The position numbers and the translations under genes are program-made. DNA of 64,000 nucleotides from assembly GCF_045038405.1 (NCBI RefSeq), contig NZ_CP173660.1:744001-808000 (forward strand), written 5' to 3'. The first letter of the stretch is position 1, and each line of letters begins with the position of its first letter. This DNA is from Sellimonas caecigallum. Lineage in GTDB: Bacteria > Bacillota > Clostridia > Lachnospirales > Lachnospiraceae. Under the pieces are notes generated by a model. That model saw only the letters and a program-made list of their open reading frames with translations, had not been told where the DNA came from and searched no databases. This document shows positions 52,791 through 61,105 of the stretch, one piece after another.

Positions 52791-53666
52791 CTATTTGCCA
52801 CAGATGTCACATCCAAGCCTGCAGCCTGTCGGCGTGCCGGCACATCCTCCCATCGCTGTCTCCCGGAGCTCAAACGGAAGGCTCTTTCCTACCCGGTACA
52901 TAGCCTCTGCCATCTCATCGAACGGGATGACATTTTCTACTCCGCTCAGGGCAAGTTCCGCACAGGTAATGGCGTTTGCCACTCCTACTGCATTTCTGCT
53001 CTGACAAGGAGCTTCCACAAGTCCCGCGATCGGATCGCACACCATGCCGAGAAGGTTGGAAAGGGCAGTGGATGCAGCGCTCAGACACATCTTCGGCGTA
53101 CCGCCCATCATCTCCACGACCGCGCTTGCCGCCATGGCTGATGCGGCTCCTACTTCCGCCTGGCATCCGGCCTCAGCCCCGGATACAGACGCATTTCTCA
53201 TCAAAATATATCCGATGGCACTGGCATTTAGAAGTCCTTTATAAAGTATCTCATCTGAGAGTCCTTTCGTATCCCGGACTGCCAGAAGTACGCCTGGAAG
53301 CACACCTGAGGATCCGGCTGTCGGCGCAGCCACAATAAGTCCCATGGAAGCGTTAACCTCCAGCACCGCCATACTGTACGCGATGGCTCTGGAAAGTACT
53401 GTGCCGCACACTGAATCCTCCTTTGTCTCATGATCAGCCACAAGTTTTGCCTCGCCGCCGATCAGTCCGCCCATGGACTTCTTCGGATTTTGGAGAGGTT
53501 CATGCACCCCTTCTTTCATGATTCGGAGTACTTCTTTTAATTTATCCTGTACCTGCTTCTCATCCAGAGTGCCGCATGTGATTTCTCTTTGTCTCATGAC
53601 TTCCGAGATCGGAAGCTGCTCTTTCTCACAGACTTCCAGTAATGTCTGTCCTGAAATAAAATCCAT
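52791..53666 (-). CDS. sdaAA: L-serine dehydratase, iron-sulfur type, alpha subunit
   Basis: A 291-residue catalytic subunit that deaminates L-serine to pyruvate and ammonia with a [4Fe-4S] cluster. Cluster cysteines lie near VCDPIAGLVEAPCQSRNAVG and in the C-terminal GGCAGTPTGCRLGCDICGK. GSSGVLPGVLLAV and AGCQAEVGAASAMAAS are conserved family blocks. It forms a two-subunit enzyme with SdaAB, encoded 12 bp upstream, as in many clostridia, in contrast to the single chain in E. coli. This enzyme is oxygen sensitive, consistent with a strict anaerobe. Confidence 0.96.
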   Translation of the reverse strand: MDFISGQTLLEVCEKEQLPISEVMRQREITCGTLDEKQVQDKLKEVLRIMKEGVHEPLQNPKKSMGGLIGGEAKLVADHETKEDSVCGTVLSRAIAYSMAVLEVNASMGLIVAAPTAGSSGVLPGVLLAVRDTKGLSDEILYKGLLNASAIGYILMRNASVSGAEAGCQAEVGAASAMAASAVVEMMGGTPKMCLSAASTALSNLLGMVCDPIAGLVEAPCQSRNAVGVANAITCAELALSGVENVIPFDEMAEAMYRVGKSLPFELRETAMGGCAGTPTGCRLGCDICGK

Positions 53667-53678
53667 TTTTCTTTCCTC

Positions 53679-54347
53679 CTACATCTGCACAAGCATCAGA
53701 TCCTGCACATTGTTATTCTCACGAATCTGATCCAGAATTTCTTCCGGAATCTTCTCATCCGATTCAACGACAGTAAAAGCGGTCGCCCCTTTGTCTTCCC
53801 GAAACAGTCTCATGAATGCGATATTCACATCATTTTTGCTGAGACACTGTGTAATGTGTGCCACGACACCCGGCTTGTCAATCTGCCGCACAATGAGAGT
53901 ACTGTACTCTCCTGTAAATTCCACATCGATTCCATTGATACGGACGATCTTGATCTTTCCGCCCCCGATGGATTCTCCCCGCACGGAGAGATGGTGTCCG
54001 TTTACTCCTGTGATTTCCATATCCGCTGTGTTCGGATGGTCTGTGACAGTCTTCTCGTCGATCACATACTCATACTCGACACCCATCTTTTTTGCCCAGT
54101 CAAAGGCATCCCGGATCCTCGCATCGTCCGTCTCGAAACCGAGCATACCCCCAAGCAGCGCACGGTCTGTCCCATGTCCGTGGTACGTCTTTGAAAAAGA
54201 TCCGTAAAGAGTAAACACTACTTTTTTGACCGGCTCCGGACACATCTTCCTTGCAAGCAGCGCCATAGAACATGCTCCTGCCGTGTGTGAACTGGATGGT
54301 CCGATCATATTCGGACCGATAACATCAAATATACTTAAAAAATTCAT
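53679..54347 (-). CDS. sdaAB: L-serine dehydratase, iron-sulfur type, beta subunit
   Basis: A 222-residue subunit. The N-terminal segment FDVIGPNMIGPSSSHTAGA binds the substrate region of the catalytic partner. The C-terminal 75 residues form an ACT domain (LIVRQIDKPGVVAHITQCLSKNDVNIAFMRLFRED), a probable amino-acid sensor. Start 54347 is chosen for GGGAGG seven bases upstream; an upstream extension covers promoter sequence. It is the first gene of the long minus-strand run down to sbcC. A 14-bp perfect palindrome lies 120 bp upstream. Confidence 0.95.
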   Translation of the reverse strand: MNFLSIFDVIGPNMIGPSSSHTAGACSMALLARKMCPEPVKKVVFTLYGSFSKTYHGHGTDRALLGGMLGFETDDARIRDAFDWAKKMGVEYEYVIDEKTVTDHPNTADMEITGVNGHHLSVRGESIGGGKIKIVRINGIDVEFTGEYSTLIVRQIDKPGVVAHITQCLSKNDVNIAFMRLFREDKGATAFTVVESDEKIPEEILDQIRENNNVQDLMLVQM

Positions 54348-54467
54348 CTTCCTATCCTCCCGGAAAGTCTCTTTGCTCTCCCTAATATACCACATTTCCA
54401 TCTTGCAAAAAAGGACTTTCACAAAATTTACATGCTTCATAAATTCTTAAAACTTAGATGCAAATCT

Positions 54468-54481
54468 TTAGAATATTCTAA
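54468..54481. promoter_or_regulatory. Operator-like palindrome between sdaAB and the divergent membrane-protein gene
   Basis: TTAGAATATTCTAA is a perfect 14-bp palindrome in the 211-bp divergent intergenic region (54348-54558). It resembles a PerR box without its central base, but this is not diagnostic. A TACAAT -10-like element lies near 54514 for the plus-strand gene. It could regulate either side. Confidence 0.5.
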
Positions 54482-54558
54482 GATGCGCTTTCACAGTTTT
54501 TTCACTTTATGTTTTACAATAGTGTCAAATGAAAGGAATGAAATCGGAGGCGAACTTT

Positions 54559-55164
54559 ATGATAAAAGCATATACAACAGTAAAACAATTCATCAAAACA
54601 GAAAAACGTGACTGGCTGGAAAACGGAAAACAACGTTACGCCGCCTCCGCCCTGATCCTTATGTTCTTTATATTTTCCTTTGTAGGCTGGCTTTGGGAGG
54701 TACTCCTTCACGTATATTATGACGGAATGATCGTAAACCGCGGCATGCTTTTCGGACCGTGGCTTCCAATTTATGGATTCGGAGGCACCTTTGTCGTATG
54801 TTTCCTGCGGCGCTTTTCTTCCAGTCCCCGAAAAGTATTTTTTCTTACTATGCTGATGGCTGGCATCATGGAGTTTGTGACCGGATCCGTACTCTGGCAT
54901 GTTTACCAAATGCGCTGGTGGGATTACCGGGATTCCCTGATCAATATCAAAGGCTTTGTCTGCCTGGAAGGACTTCTTCTCTTCGGGACAGGCGGTGTCC
55001 TCTTTCTCTACTTTGCAGCGCCGAAACTGAACAGTCTGATCATACGGATCCCCCGGACACTCCGGATTGCCTTGTGCGCAATACTTGTTCTTCTTTTCCT
55101 GGCAGATTTTGCTTTTTCCGTATTCCACCCGAATATCGGATTCGGTGTGACGATGCCTCGCTGA
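54559..55164 (+). CDS. PF06541-type membrane protein (putative ABC-transporter type IV / CmpB)
   Basis: A 201-residue protein with five predicted membrane helices. The family block FSFVGWLWEVLLHVYYDGMIVNRGMLFGPWLPIYGFGG (split between the first helix and its following loop) and GFVCLEGLLLFGTGGV are typical of PF06541, a domain of unknown function common in gut Firmicutes. I start it at 54559, where GGAGG lies eight bases upstream; the earlier ATG at 54529 has a poorer site. It is a single gene convergent with asnB and shares a terminator region with it. No partner gene hints at function. Confidence 0.82.
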   Translation: MIKAYTTVKQFIKTEKRDWLENGKQRYAASALILMFFIFSFVGWLWEVLLHVYYDGMIVNRGMLFGPWLPIYGFGGTFVVCFLRRFSSSPRKVFFLTMLMAGIMEFVTGSVLWHVYQMRWWDYRDSLINIKGFVCLEGLLLFGTGGVLFLYFAAPKLNSLIIRIPRTLRIALCAILVLLFLADFAFSVFHPNIGFGVTMPR

Positions 55165-55191
55165 TTTTACATATCAATGATACACTGCAAA

Positions 55192-55226
55192 AAGGGCAGC
55201 CTGAACATAATGTTCAGGCTGCCCTT
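55192..55226 (-). terminator. Terminator of asnB (convergent region)
   Basis: A 17-bp perfect stem (AAGGGCAGCCTGAACAT with its complement) with a one-base loop lies between the convergent genes. The minus strand continues with TTTTT, ideal for asnB; the plus side is only moderately T-rich. Confidence 0.9.
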
Positions 55227-55255
55227 CAAACTTTCTCCATATGAAATAAACCGAA

Positions 55256-57130
55256 TTAATGCGCACAGTCCGCTTCTATTTTTTCCAGATCCCCATTGTT
55301 TGTGAAGTACGCTTTGTACCACATCAAGAAGGTGTACACAACCCAGATCTGAATAGAATGTGTGACTTTTCCGCCTTTGTGCTCTTCCAGAAGAGCCAGG
55401 ATCTTCTCCTGATTGAAAAATCTCGCAGCGGTTTCGCCTTCAAATTCTTTGCGAATCATCTGGTAGTACTTGTCTTCTCTCATCCAGTTCGGAAGCGGGC
55501 TTGGGAACATGAGCTTCTTGCGCTCTGCGCTCTTCTTGCTGAACTTCCTGTCCGCAAGGGCACGGAATGCCAGCTTCGTATTGGAATCATTGACCTTGCA
55601 TTTTGCAGGGATCGTCCTTGCTGTCTTGAACACTTCGATATCCATAAACGGAACGCGAAGCTCCAGAGAATTGGCCATAGACATCTTGTCCGCCTTCAGC
55701 AGGATCTCCTGGCGCAGCCACATATTGAAATCCAGGTACTGCATTTTGGACACATCGTCCAGATTCGGCACTTTGTCATAAAATTCTTTTGCGATATCCA
55801 GCGGATTTCTGCTAGGATATTTTTTCTTTAAGAAAGAATCTCTCTCTTCGTATTTGAATACATTGCTGTTTCCGATATAACGCTCTTCCACGTCTTTGCT
55901 TCCGCGGATCAAAAATCCTTTTCCTTTGAATTTCGGGAGCGGAGATACGACTGCCGCAACCGCTTTTCTCAGCCATTTCGGAAGTTTCTGATAGTTCCCA
56001 AGGGAGATATTTTCGTGGTAAATATTGTAGCCGCCAAACATCTCATCTGCCCCTTCCCCGGAGAGGGCTACCTTGAAGTCTTTGGATACCCGGTTGGAAA
56101 TGTAGTACAGAAGATTCGCACTCGGGTTTGCCAGCGGCTCATCCATGTAATACTGGATCTTCTCCGCATCGTGGAAGTATTCTTCAGCAGACACTTTTCT
56201 TCCGATATTTTTGACTCCAATCTCGTCTGCCAGCTCTTTCGCATGCGGTGCTTCGCTGTATTTTTGTTCCACGAAATCAATCGTGAATGTCGTAAGATCT
56301 ACCTTATCTTTCAGCTCGTATGCCACGTAGCTGGAATCTACCCCGCTTGAAAGGAAAGAACATACCGGCACATCTGCGATGATGTGCTTGTTGACAGAAT
56401 CATCCAGGACACCGTCCAGCTTGTCCGCCACGCTTTCAATCGTCTGATTTTCATCGATGTCGAACGTCGGTTCCCAGTAAGTCTGCACATCCAGTTTTCC
56501 GTTTTCATATGTGAAATAATGTCCCGGAAGAAGCTTGTATACATTTCGGAAGAATGTCTCTTCTCCTGGGATACATCCAAATGTCATGAAATCCGGAAGT
56601 TTTTCTTCAAACAGTTCTTTTTTGAAATCCGGATGAACGAGGAAGGATTTGATCTCGGATCCAAACAGGAGTGTATCTCCTTCGTTATAATAGTAAAACG
56701 GCTTGATTCCAAAATGGTCTCTCGCGCCAAAAAGTGTCTTCTTTGTTCTGTCAAAAATCACAAATGCAAACATTCCCCGAAGGCGTCCAAGAAGTCCTTC
56801 TTTTCCCCATTCTTCGTATCCGTGAAGCAGGATCTCGGAATCGGAATGTGTGGAGAACACATGTCCGCAGCGAATCAGCTCTTCTCTGATACCCTGGAAA
56901 TTGTATAGCTCTCCGTTAAAAATCAGTACGAGGTTCTTGTCTTCATTGAACATCGGCTGGGAACCGCCTTCCAGGTCAATGATACTAAGCCTTGCAAAGC
57001 CAAGCGCCACGCCGCCTTCCACGAAGGCATCCTGAGAGTCCGGTCCTCTGTGACGGATCTTATCTGTCATCTGTTTGATGACAGACGGGTCATATTCTTT
57101 TAATCCTGCATATCCTGCAAAACCGCACAT
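55256..57130 (-). CDS. asnB: Asparagine synthase (glutamine-hydrolysing)
   Basis: A 624-residue enzyme that makes asparagine from aspartate, glutamine and ATP. Cys2 (MCGFAGYAG) is the glutaminase nucleophile, so the start at 57130 is firm; AAGGAG lies upstream. The N-terminal glutaminase domain runs to about 210 and contains RGPDSQDAF and NGELYNFQGIR. The synthetase domain has the PP-loop FLSSGVDSSYVAYEL and GEGADEMFGGYN. Length is near the 600-640 of the Bacillus AsnB/AsnO group. Expressed as a single gene from a good promoter. Confidence 0.96.
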   Translation of the reverse strand: MCGFAGYAGLKEYDPSVIKQMTDKIRHRGPDSQDAFVEGGVALGFARLSIIDLEGGSQPMFNEDKNLVLIFNGELYNFQGIREELIRCGHVFSTHSDSEILLHGYEEWGKEGLLGRLRGMFAFVIFDRTKKTLFGARDHFGIKPFYYYNEGDTLLFGSEIKSFLVHPDFKKELFEEKLPDFMTFGCIPGEETFFRNVYKLLPGHYFTYENGKLDVQTYWEPTFDIDENQTIESVADKLDGVLDDSVNKHIIADVPVCSFLSSGVDSSYVAYELKDKVDLTTFTIDFVEQKYSEAPHAKELADEIGVKNIGRKVSAEEYFHDAEKIQYYMDEPLANPSANLLYYISNRVSKDFKVALSGEGADEMFGGYNIYHENISLGNYQKLPKWLRKAVAAVVSPLPKFKGKGFLIRGSKDVEERYIGNSNVFKYEERDSFLKKKYPSRNPLDIAKEFYDKVPNLDDVSKMQYLDFNMWLRQEILLKADKMSMANSLELRVPFMDIEVFKTARTIPAKCKVNDSNTKLAFRALADRKFSKKSAERKKLMFPSPLPNWMREDKYYQMIRKEFEGETAARFFNQEKILALLEEHKGGKVTHSIQIWVVYTFLMWYKAYFTNNGDLEKIEADCAH

Positions 57131-57200
57131 AAATTTTTCTCCTTTATCATCTCTTATCAATCATTGTCAACGTCTTTATTTCTTTTCATAACAACTTCTT

Positions 57201-57229
57201 ATTGTACCGAAATTCTTTCAGGATTGCAA
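57201..57229 (-). promoter_or_regulatory. asnB promoter
   Basis: Minus-strand -35 TTGCAA (57224-57229) and -10 TACAAT (57201-57206) with 17-bp spacing, about 70 bp upstream of the asnB start, just past the sirtuin stop codon. No T-box-like leader fits in this short region. Confidence 0.6.
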
Positions 57230-57238
57230 GACATCCGA

Positions 57239-57967
57239 TTATAAAACATGAATCTGCTCCATGACTTTTCCGATGGGCTTGCGGATCACAAGATCCGCAT
57301 CTACACTTTTCGCAGTTTCCGCCTTGTTGATGACGACAAGATATTTGCCCCTGAAATAGTCGATGAACCCGGCAGCCGGGTAAACCACAAGAGATGTGCC
57401 GCCTATGATCAACATATCCGCGTTTACTATGGCCTCCACCGACTTCTGGATCGTCGTCATGTCAAGCCCTTCTTCATAGAGGACCACGTCCGGCTTGATC
57501 ATTCCGCCGCACGTACAGCGCGGGATCCCAACGGCCTCCTTCACATACGAGGCATCGTAAAATTTTCCACATTTCATACAATAATTCCGGTGGATGCTGC
57601 CGTGAAGTTCATACACCGTTTTGCTTCCGGCTTTCTGATGGAGTCCGTCAATATTCTGGGTAACGACCGCCGAGAGCTTTCCGGCTGCCTCCAGTTCAGC
57701 CAGCTTTCGATGTGCCGGATTTGGCCTGGCATCCAGACACATCATCCGGTCTTTATAGAACCGGTAGAACTCCTCCGGATTTCTCAGAAAAAATGAATGG
57801 CTTATGATCGTTTCCGGTGGATATTTATACTTTTGATTGTATAAACCATCCTCACTCCGAAAATCAGGGATATTGCTCTCCGTCGAGACGCCCGCTCCGC
57901 CGAAAAATACGATCCTATTGCTTTCCTCTGTCATCTTCTGCAGTCTTTGTATCTCATCCATACCCAC
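57239..57967 (-). CDS. Sir2-family NAD-dependent protein deacylase
   Basis: A 242-residue sirtuin. NAD-binding motif FFGGAGVSTESNIPDFRSEDGLY, catalytic TQNIDGLHQKAG with His in YELHGSIHRNYC, and a four-cysteine zinc module (CMKCGK and CTCGG). It removes acyl groups from lysines and links protein activity to NAD+. The start is GTG at 57967 with AAGGAG five bases upstream; an ATG two codons later is possible. It lies on the same strand as asnB, separated by the asnB promoter. Confidence 0.94.
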   Translation of the reverse strand: MGMDEIQRLQKMTEESNRIVFFGGAGVSTESNIPDFRSEDGLYNQKYKYPPETIISHSFFLRNPEEFYRFYKDRMMCLDARPNPAHRKLAELEAAGKLSAVVTQNIDGLHQKAGSKTVYELHGSIHRNYCMKCGKFYDASYVKEAVGIPRCTCGGMIKPDVVLYEEGLDMTTIQKSVEAIVNADMLIIGGTSLVVYPAAGFIDYFRGKYLVVINKAETAKSVDADLVIRKPIGKVMEQIHVL

Positions 57968-58134
57968 TTTTTCTCCTTTCCGATTCCTGTAATTCCCTGC
58001 GTTACCACACTTTTCTTTTAGTATAGCACAGTTTTAGCCTGCTGATAAACTTTTCTCTTTTCCGGCGAATTTCTTGCAGCCTCCTTATGCGTCGTGTATA
58101 CTGTTTTCATATGGGCAGGAAGGAGAGAGGTTTT

Positions 58135-59022
58135 ATGTCACAGAATGTCACAAAGAAATTACTGAATATTATTACAATTCTGGTAGGAAATGCCATCTAC
58201 GCACTTGGGGTAGTCATATTTATTCTTCCAAATGACCTGATCACAGGGGGAACGACAGGTCTTGGTCTTGCTTTTGAACATTATTTTCATGTCCCGCTGT
58301 CCGCATTCGTATTCTGCTTTAATGCGGTCATGTTTATCCTTGGGGCTCTTGTCCTTGGAAAGATGTTCGCTTTTACCACACTGATCAGCAGCTTTTTCTA
58401 TCCGATCATACTTGGCGTCTTCCAGAAGATTCCGGAACTTTCCCAGATCACGCAGGACAAGATGCTGTCCACCGTCTGCGGCGGTCTGATGATCGGCTTT
58501 GCCATCGGTATCGTGATCCGTGCCGGAGCGTCCACCGGTGGGATGGACATCCCGCCGCTTGTCCTGAACAAGAAATTCGGACTTCCGGTATCTGTTATGC
58601 TCTACGTCTTCGATTTTGCCATCCTGATCTCACAGATGCTTTTCTCAGACAAAGAGCAGATCATTTACGGTATTCTGCTTGTTCTGATCTATACCGTCGT
58701 CCTGGACAAAGTGCTCCTGACCGGACATGTACAGACGCAGGTCAAGATCATAAGCAAAAAGTATAAAGAAATCAATGAGATGATCGTTGGACGCCTGGAC
58801 CGCGGCTCCACCATCCTCTATGGGGAGACCGGATATCTCCACACAGATCAGCCAATCATCCTTACCGTCATCTCCAACCGGGAACTGGCCCGTCTGAACC
58901 AGGAAGTCACAAGCATCGATCCGGAAGCATTCATGATCATCGCACGCGTCAACGAAGTAAAAGGACACGGATTCTCAAGCAGTAAGATTTACAAAAACAC
59001 AAAAGGAAAAACTACAAAGTAA
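58135..59022 (+). CDS. YitT-family membrane protein (DUF161 plus DUF2179)
   Basis: A 295-residue protein. Residues 1-195 hold five to six membrane helices of the YitT/DUF161 fold (GNAIYALGVVIFILPNDLITGGTTGLGL, IVIRAGASTGGMDIPPLVLNKKFG). The cytoplasmic C-terminal DUF2179 domain (about 210-285) contains GRGSTILYGETGYLHTDQP-like sequence and MIIARVNEVKGHGFSS. The function is unknown; duplicated YitT genes are common in Firmicutes. The start is set by AAGGAG seven to eight bases upstream. The following small gene is 54 bp downstream on the same strand. Confidence 0.9.
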   Translation: MSQNVTKKLLNIITILVGNAIYALGVVIFILPNDLITGGTTGLGLAFEHYFHVPLSAFVFCFNAVMFILGALVLGKMFAFTTLISSFFYPIILGVFQKIPELSQITQDKMLSTVCGGLMIGFAIGIVIRAGASTGGMDIPPLVLNKKFGLPVSVMLYVFDFAILISQMLFSDKEQIIYGILLVLIYTVVLDKVLLTGHVQTQVKIISKKYKEINEMIVGRLDRGSTILYGETGYLHTDQPIILTVISNRELARLNQEVTSIDPEAFMIIARVNEVKGHGFSSSKIYKNTKGKTTK

Positions 59023-59076
59023 ATCACAAAAATATGCTATAATTCTATTAAAGCATATTAAGAGAAAGGAGTCATC

Positions 59077-59475
59077 ATGAAAAAGAAACTAATGGTTTTT
59101 GGTTTCCTTATTCTTATTTGTATACTGGGCGTGGTTTTGTACAAAAGGAAGGACACTCCGGATGTCATCGCTGATTTGAAAGCGGAGGATATTGCCAGTA
59201 TTCAGATGAACCGCGGCGACTCCGAATATGTCTTATCGGAAAAAGAAGACATTTCCAAATTTCTGGCCATCGTCCAGGATATGAAACTTTCAAAAAAGAT
59301 ATTCCCTGATCAAAAAGATGGGATCTATTTGTCGATAGACATTCACATAAAGGATCAGGATCCTGTCTATATGGCAATCCGGCATCCCGATGTGGTTTCT
59401 GTCGAGGACAGGGATTATGCCTCCGCAAAGGATTATTGTGAGATTTTCTCATCTTTTTTGGAAGAATGGAATTAG
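59077..59475 (+). CDS. Small membrane-anchored hypothetical protein
   Basis: A 132-residue protein: basic start, one hydrophobic helix (residues 5-22, LMVFGFLILICILGVVLY), then a hydrophilic extracytoplasmic domain of about 105 residues. A single Cys at position 15 lies inside the helix, not in a lipobox, so it is an uncleaved anchor. The domain has a short beta-rich, acidic composition with DIASIQMNRGDSEYVL, resembling small Firmicute DUF proteins, but I cannot name a family. AAAGGAG precedes the ATG. A strong terminator follows, closing the unit with yitT. Confidence 0.72.
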   Translation: MKKKLMVFGFLILICILGVVLYKRKDTPDVIADLKAEDIASIQMNRGDSEYVLSEKEDISKFLAIVQDMKLSKKIFPDQKDGIYLSIDIHIKDQDPVYMAIRHPDVVSVEDRDYASAKDYCEIFSSFLEEWN

Positions 59476-59488
59476 ACAGGAATTGTCA

Positions 59489-59526
59489 AAACGGGACGGC
59501 CCCCTTCCTGGGATGCCGTCCCGTTT
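59489..59526. terminator. Bidirectional terminator
   Basis: AAACGGGACGGC (59489-59500) pairs perfectly with GCCGTCCCGTTT (59515-59526). T-rich flanks on both strands serve the small anchored-protein gene and the end of the convergent fatty-acid operon. Confidence 0.88.
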
Positions 59527-59551
59527 CGTATGTTTGTTTATTTCCATGCTG

Positions 59552-60004
59552 TCATTGGGATTCTTCATCTCTGTATCCGTCAAAAAAGTCGTACAGACTG
59601 TGAAGGGTCTTTACAAGTACCGGAATCTCGTCTTCTTTCAGGGAAGCCACTACCGCCTCCGTCATTTTTTTGTGAAAGTTTTCATGATGCCGATAGGCTT
59701 TCTCCCCTTTTTTCGTGAGCCGGATGTTTACTACCCGTCTGTCTTCCTCGCTTCTCATTCTTACTACATATTTTTTGTTTACGAGACTGTTCATGGAAGT
59801 CGTGAGAGATCCGACGGTAATTTTGAGCTTTTTCGCAATGGCAGACATATTGTTTCCTTTTCCAAGGCCTACAGCTTCGATGATATGCATATCATTGTTG
59901 GTAATATCTTTATATTCCTCTGTAATGACTGCTTTTTCTTCCAACTCCCAGATTTCGTTGAACAAATGAACCAGTATATCATTTATCGCTTTATATGCAT
60001 CCAC
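59552..60004 (-). CDS. MarR-family regulator of the fatty-acid operon (FabT-like position)
   Basis: A 150-residue winged-helix regulator. The recognition region is NMSAIAKKLKITVGSLTTSMNSLVNKKYVVRMRSEEDRRVVNIRLTKKG, with the conserved wing DRRxxxxxLT. Its placement as last gene after FabK-like and acetyl-CoA carboxylase genes suggests a FabT-type repressor of lipid synthesis, inferred from context. The start is GTG at 60004 with AAGGAG seven bases upstream. It lies 21 bp after the FabK-like gene. Confidence 0.85.
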   Translation of the reverse strand: MDAYKAINDILVHLFNEIWELEEKAVITEEYKDITNNDMHIIEAVGLGKGNNMSAIAKKLKITVGSLTTSMNSLVNKKYVVRMRSEEDRRVVNIRLTKKGEKAYRHHENFHKKMTEAVVASLKEDEIPVLVKTLHSLYDFFDGYRDEESQ

Positions 60005-60025
60005 GCCTTTGCTCCTTCTTTCGCT

Positions 60026-61090
60026 TTATCCCATAAGTGATTCGATAACTTCGTGAACTGTTGTGATCCGATCCTGCATGTACGTATCCGCTCCGCAGAA
60101 AAGGAGTGCCTCTTCCACATCCCCTTTCGCCGCTGCTACGAGTCGTTCCGTAATACAGTACGGAATCTCTGCCGGACTGCATTTGTGCAGGCAGCCGAGA
60201 CATTTTTTCGGAGTAAACTTTTCTCCTTCCATCACTCTCTCCATAAATGGATTCATGATGGCTCTTCCCGGCATTCCCACCGGACTTGTCACGATACGGA
60301 TGTCTTCTTTCTTGGCCTTCAGATACGCTTCTTTGTAGCGGATGTCTGCATCGCATTCCTCTGTCGTCACAAACCGGCTTGCAGTTTGGATCCCATCCAC
60401 GCCAAGGTTCATCGCATATTCCACTTTCTCTTTCGTGTCGATACCGCCTGCCAACACGACCGGAATATGCACATGATACTTATCTCCATAGCTTTTCACT
60501 GTTTCCAGTATGTCCCGGATTTCTTCCTCATATGTCTTTTCATCGTATTCCTTCAGCTGATCTTTTGTAAATCCGAGGTGCCCTCCTGCTTTTGGCCCCT
60601 CGATCACGACAAGATCCGCTGTCCTTTTATACTTTCGATCCCAGTATTTCAAGATGACATTTGCGGATTTGTTCGTGGACACGATAGGCGCGATCTTCGT
60701 TCCGGATCCGTCCACATATTTCGGAAGATCCGTCGGAAGCCCGGCTCCGGATATGATAATGTCACATCCGAGAGATGCGGCATGGCGCACATATGCTTCA
60801 TAATTCTTCAAGGCAACCATGATATTAAATCCAATGAACCCGTCCGGCGCCGTCTCTCTCGCCTTTTCATACTCCGACTTCATCGCCCGCAAGTTGGCTT
60901 CAAAAGGATGCTGCTCAAAATCCTCCTCCCGAAAACCGATCTGTGCGTTGGAAATGATTCCTGCAGCCCCTTCTTTTGCCACTGCACCAGAAAGCCCTCC
61001 GAGGGAAATCCCGACTCCCATCCCTCCCTGGATCAGCGGGACTTCTATTTTCTTATCGCCTAATTGAATCGGCGGCCATTTTGTTCTCAA
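60026..61090 (-). CDS. FabK-like enoyl-ACP reductase or nitronate monooxygenase
   Basis: A 354-residue FMN-dependent TIM-barrel enzyme. PLIQGGMGVGISLGGLSGAVAKEGAAG opens the barrel; VIEGPKAGGHLGF contains the catalytic-position His shared by FabK and nitronate monooxygenases; the phosphate-binding GVDGIQTASRFVTTEEC follows. It has a 45-residue cysteine-containing tail (KKCLGCLHKCSPAEIPYC, FCGAD), absent from streptococcal FabK (about 324 residues). Genomic position after accDA favours a lipid role as the NAD(P)H enoyl-ACP reductase, but the tail is typical of clostridial proteins annotated as nitronate monooxygenase. I leave the choice open. Confidence 0.8.
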   Translation of the reverse strand: MRTKWPPIQLGDKKIEVPLIQGGMGVGISLGGLSGAVAKEGAAGIISNAQIGFREEDFEQHPFEANLRAMKSEYEKARETAPDGFIGFNIMVALKNYEAYVRHAASLGCDIIISGAGLPTDLPKYVDGSGTKIAPIVSTNKSANVILKYWDRKYKRTADLVVIEGPKAGGHLGFTKDQLKEYDEKTYEEEIRDILETVKSYGDKYHVHIPVVLAGGIDTKEKVEYAMNLGVDGIQTASRFVTTEECDADIRYKEAYLKAKKEDIRIVTSPVGMPGRAIMNPFMERVMEGEKFTPKKCLGCLHKCSPAEIPYCITERLVAAAKGDVEEALLFCGADTYMQDRITTVHEVIESLMG

Positions 61091-61105
61091 TTTCTCTGTC
61101 CTTTC

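Noticed and set aside
60053..61063. A 336-codon plus-strand frame
   Set aside because: Antisense to the FabK-like gene, with no ribosome site or domain.
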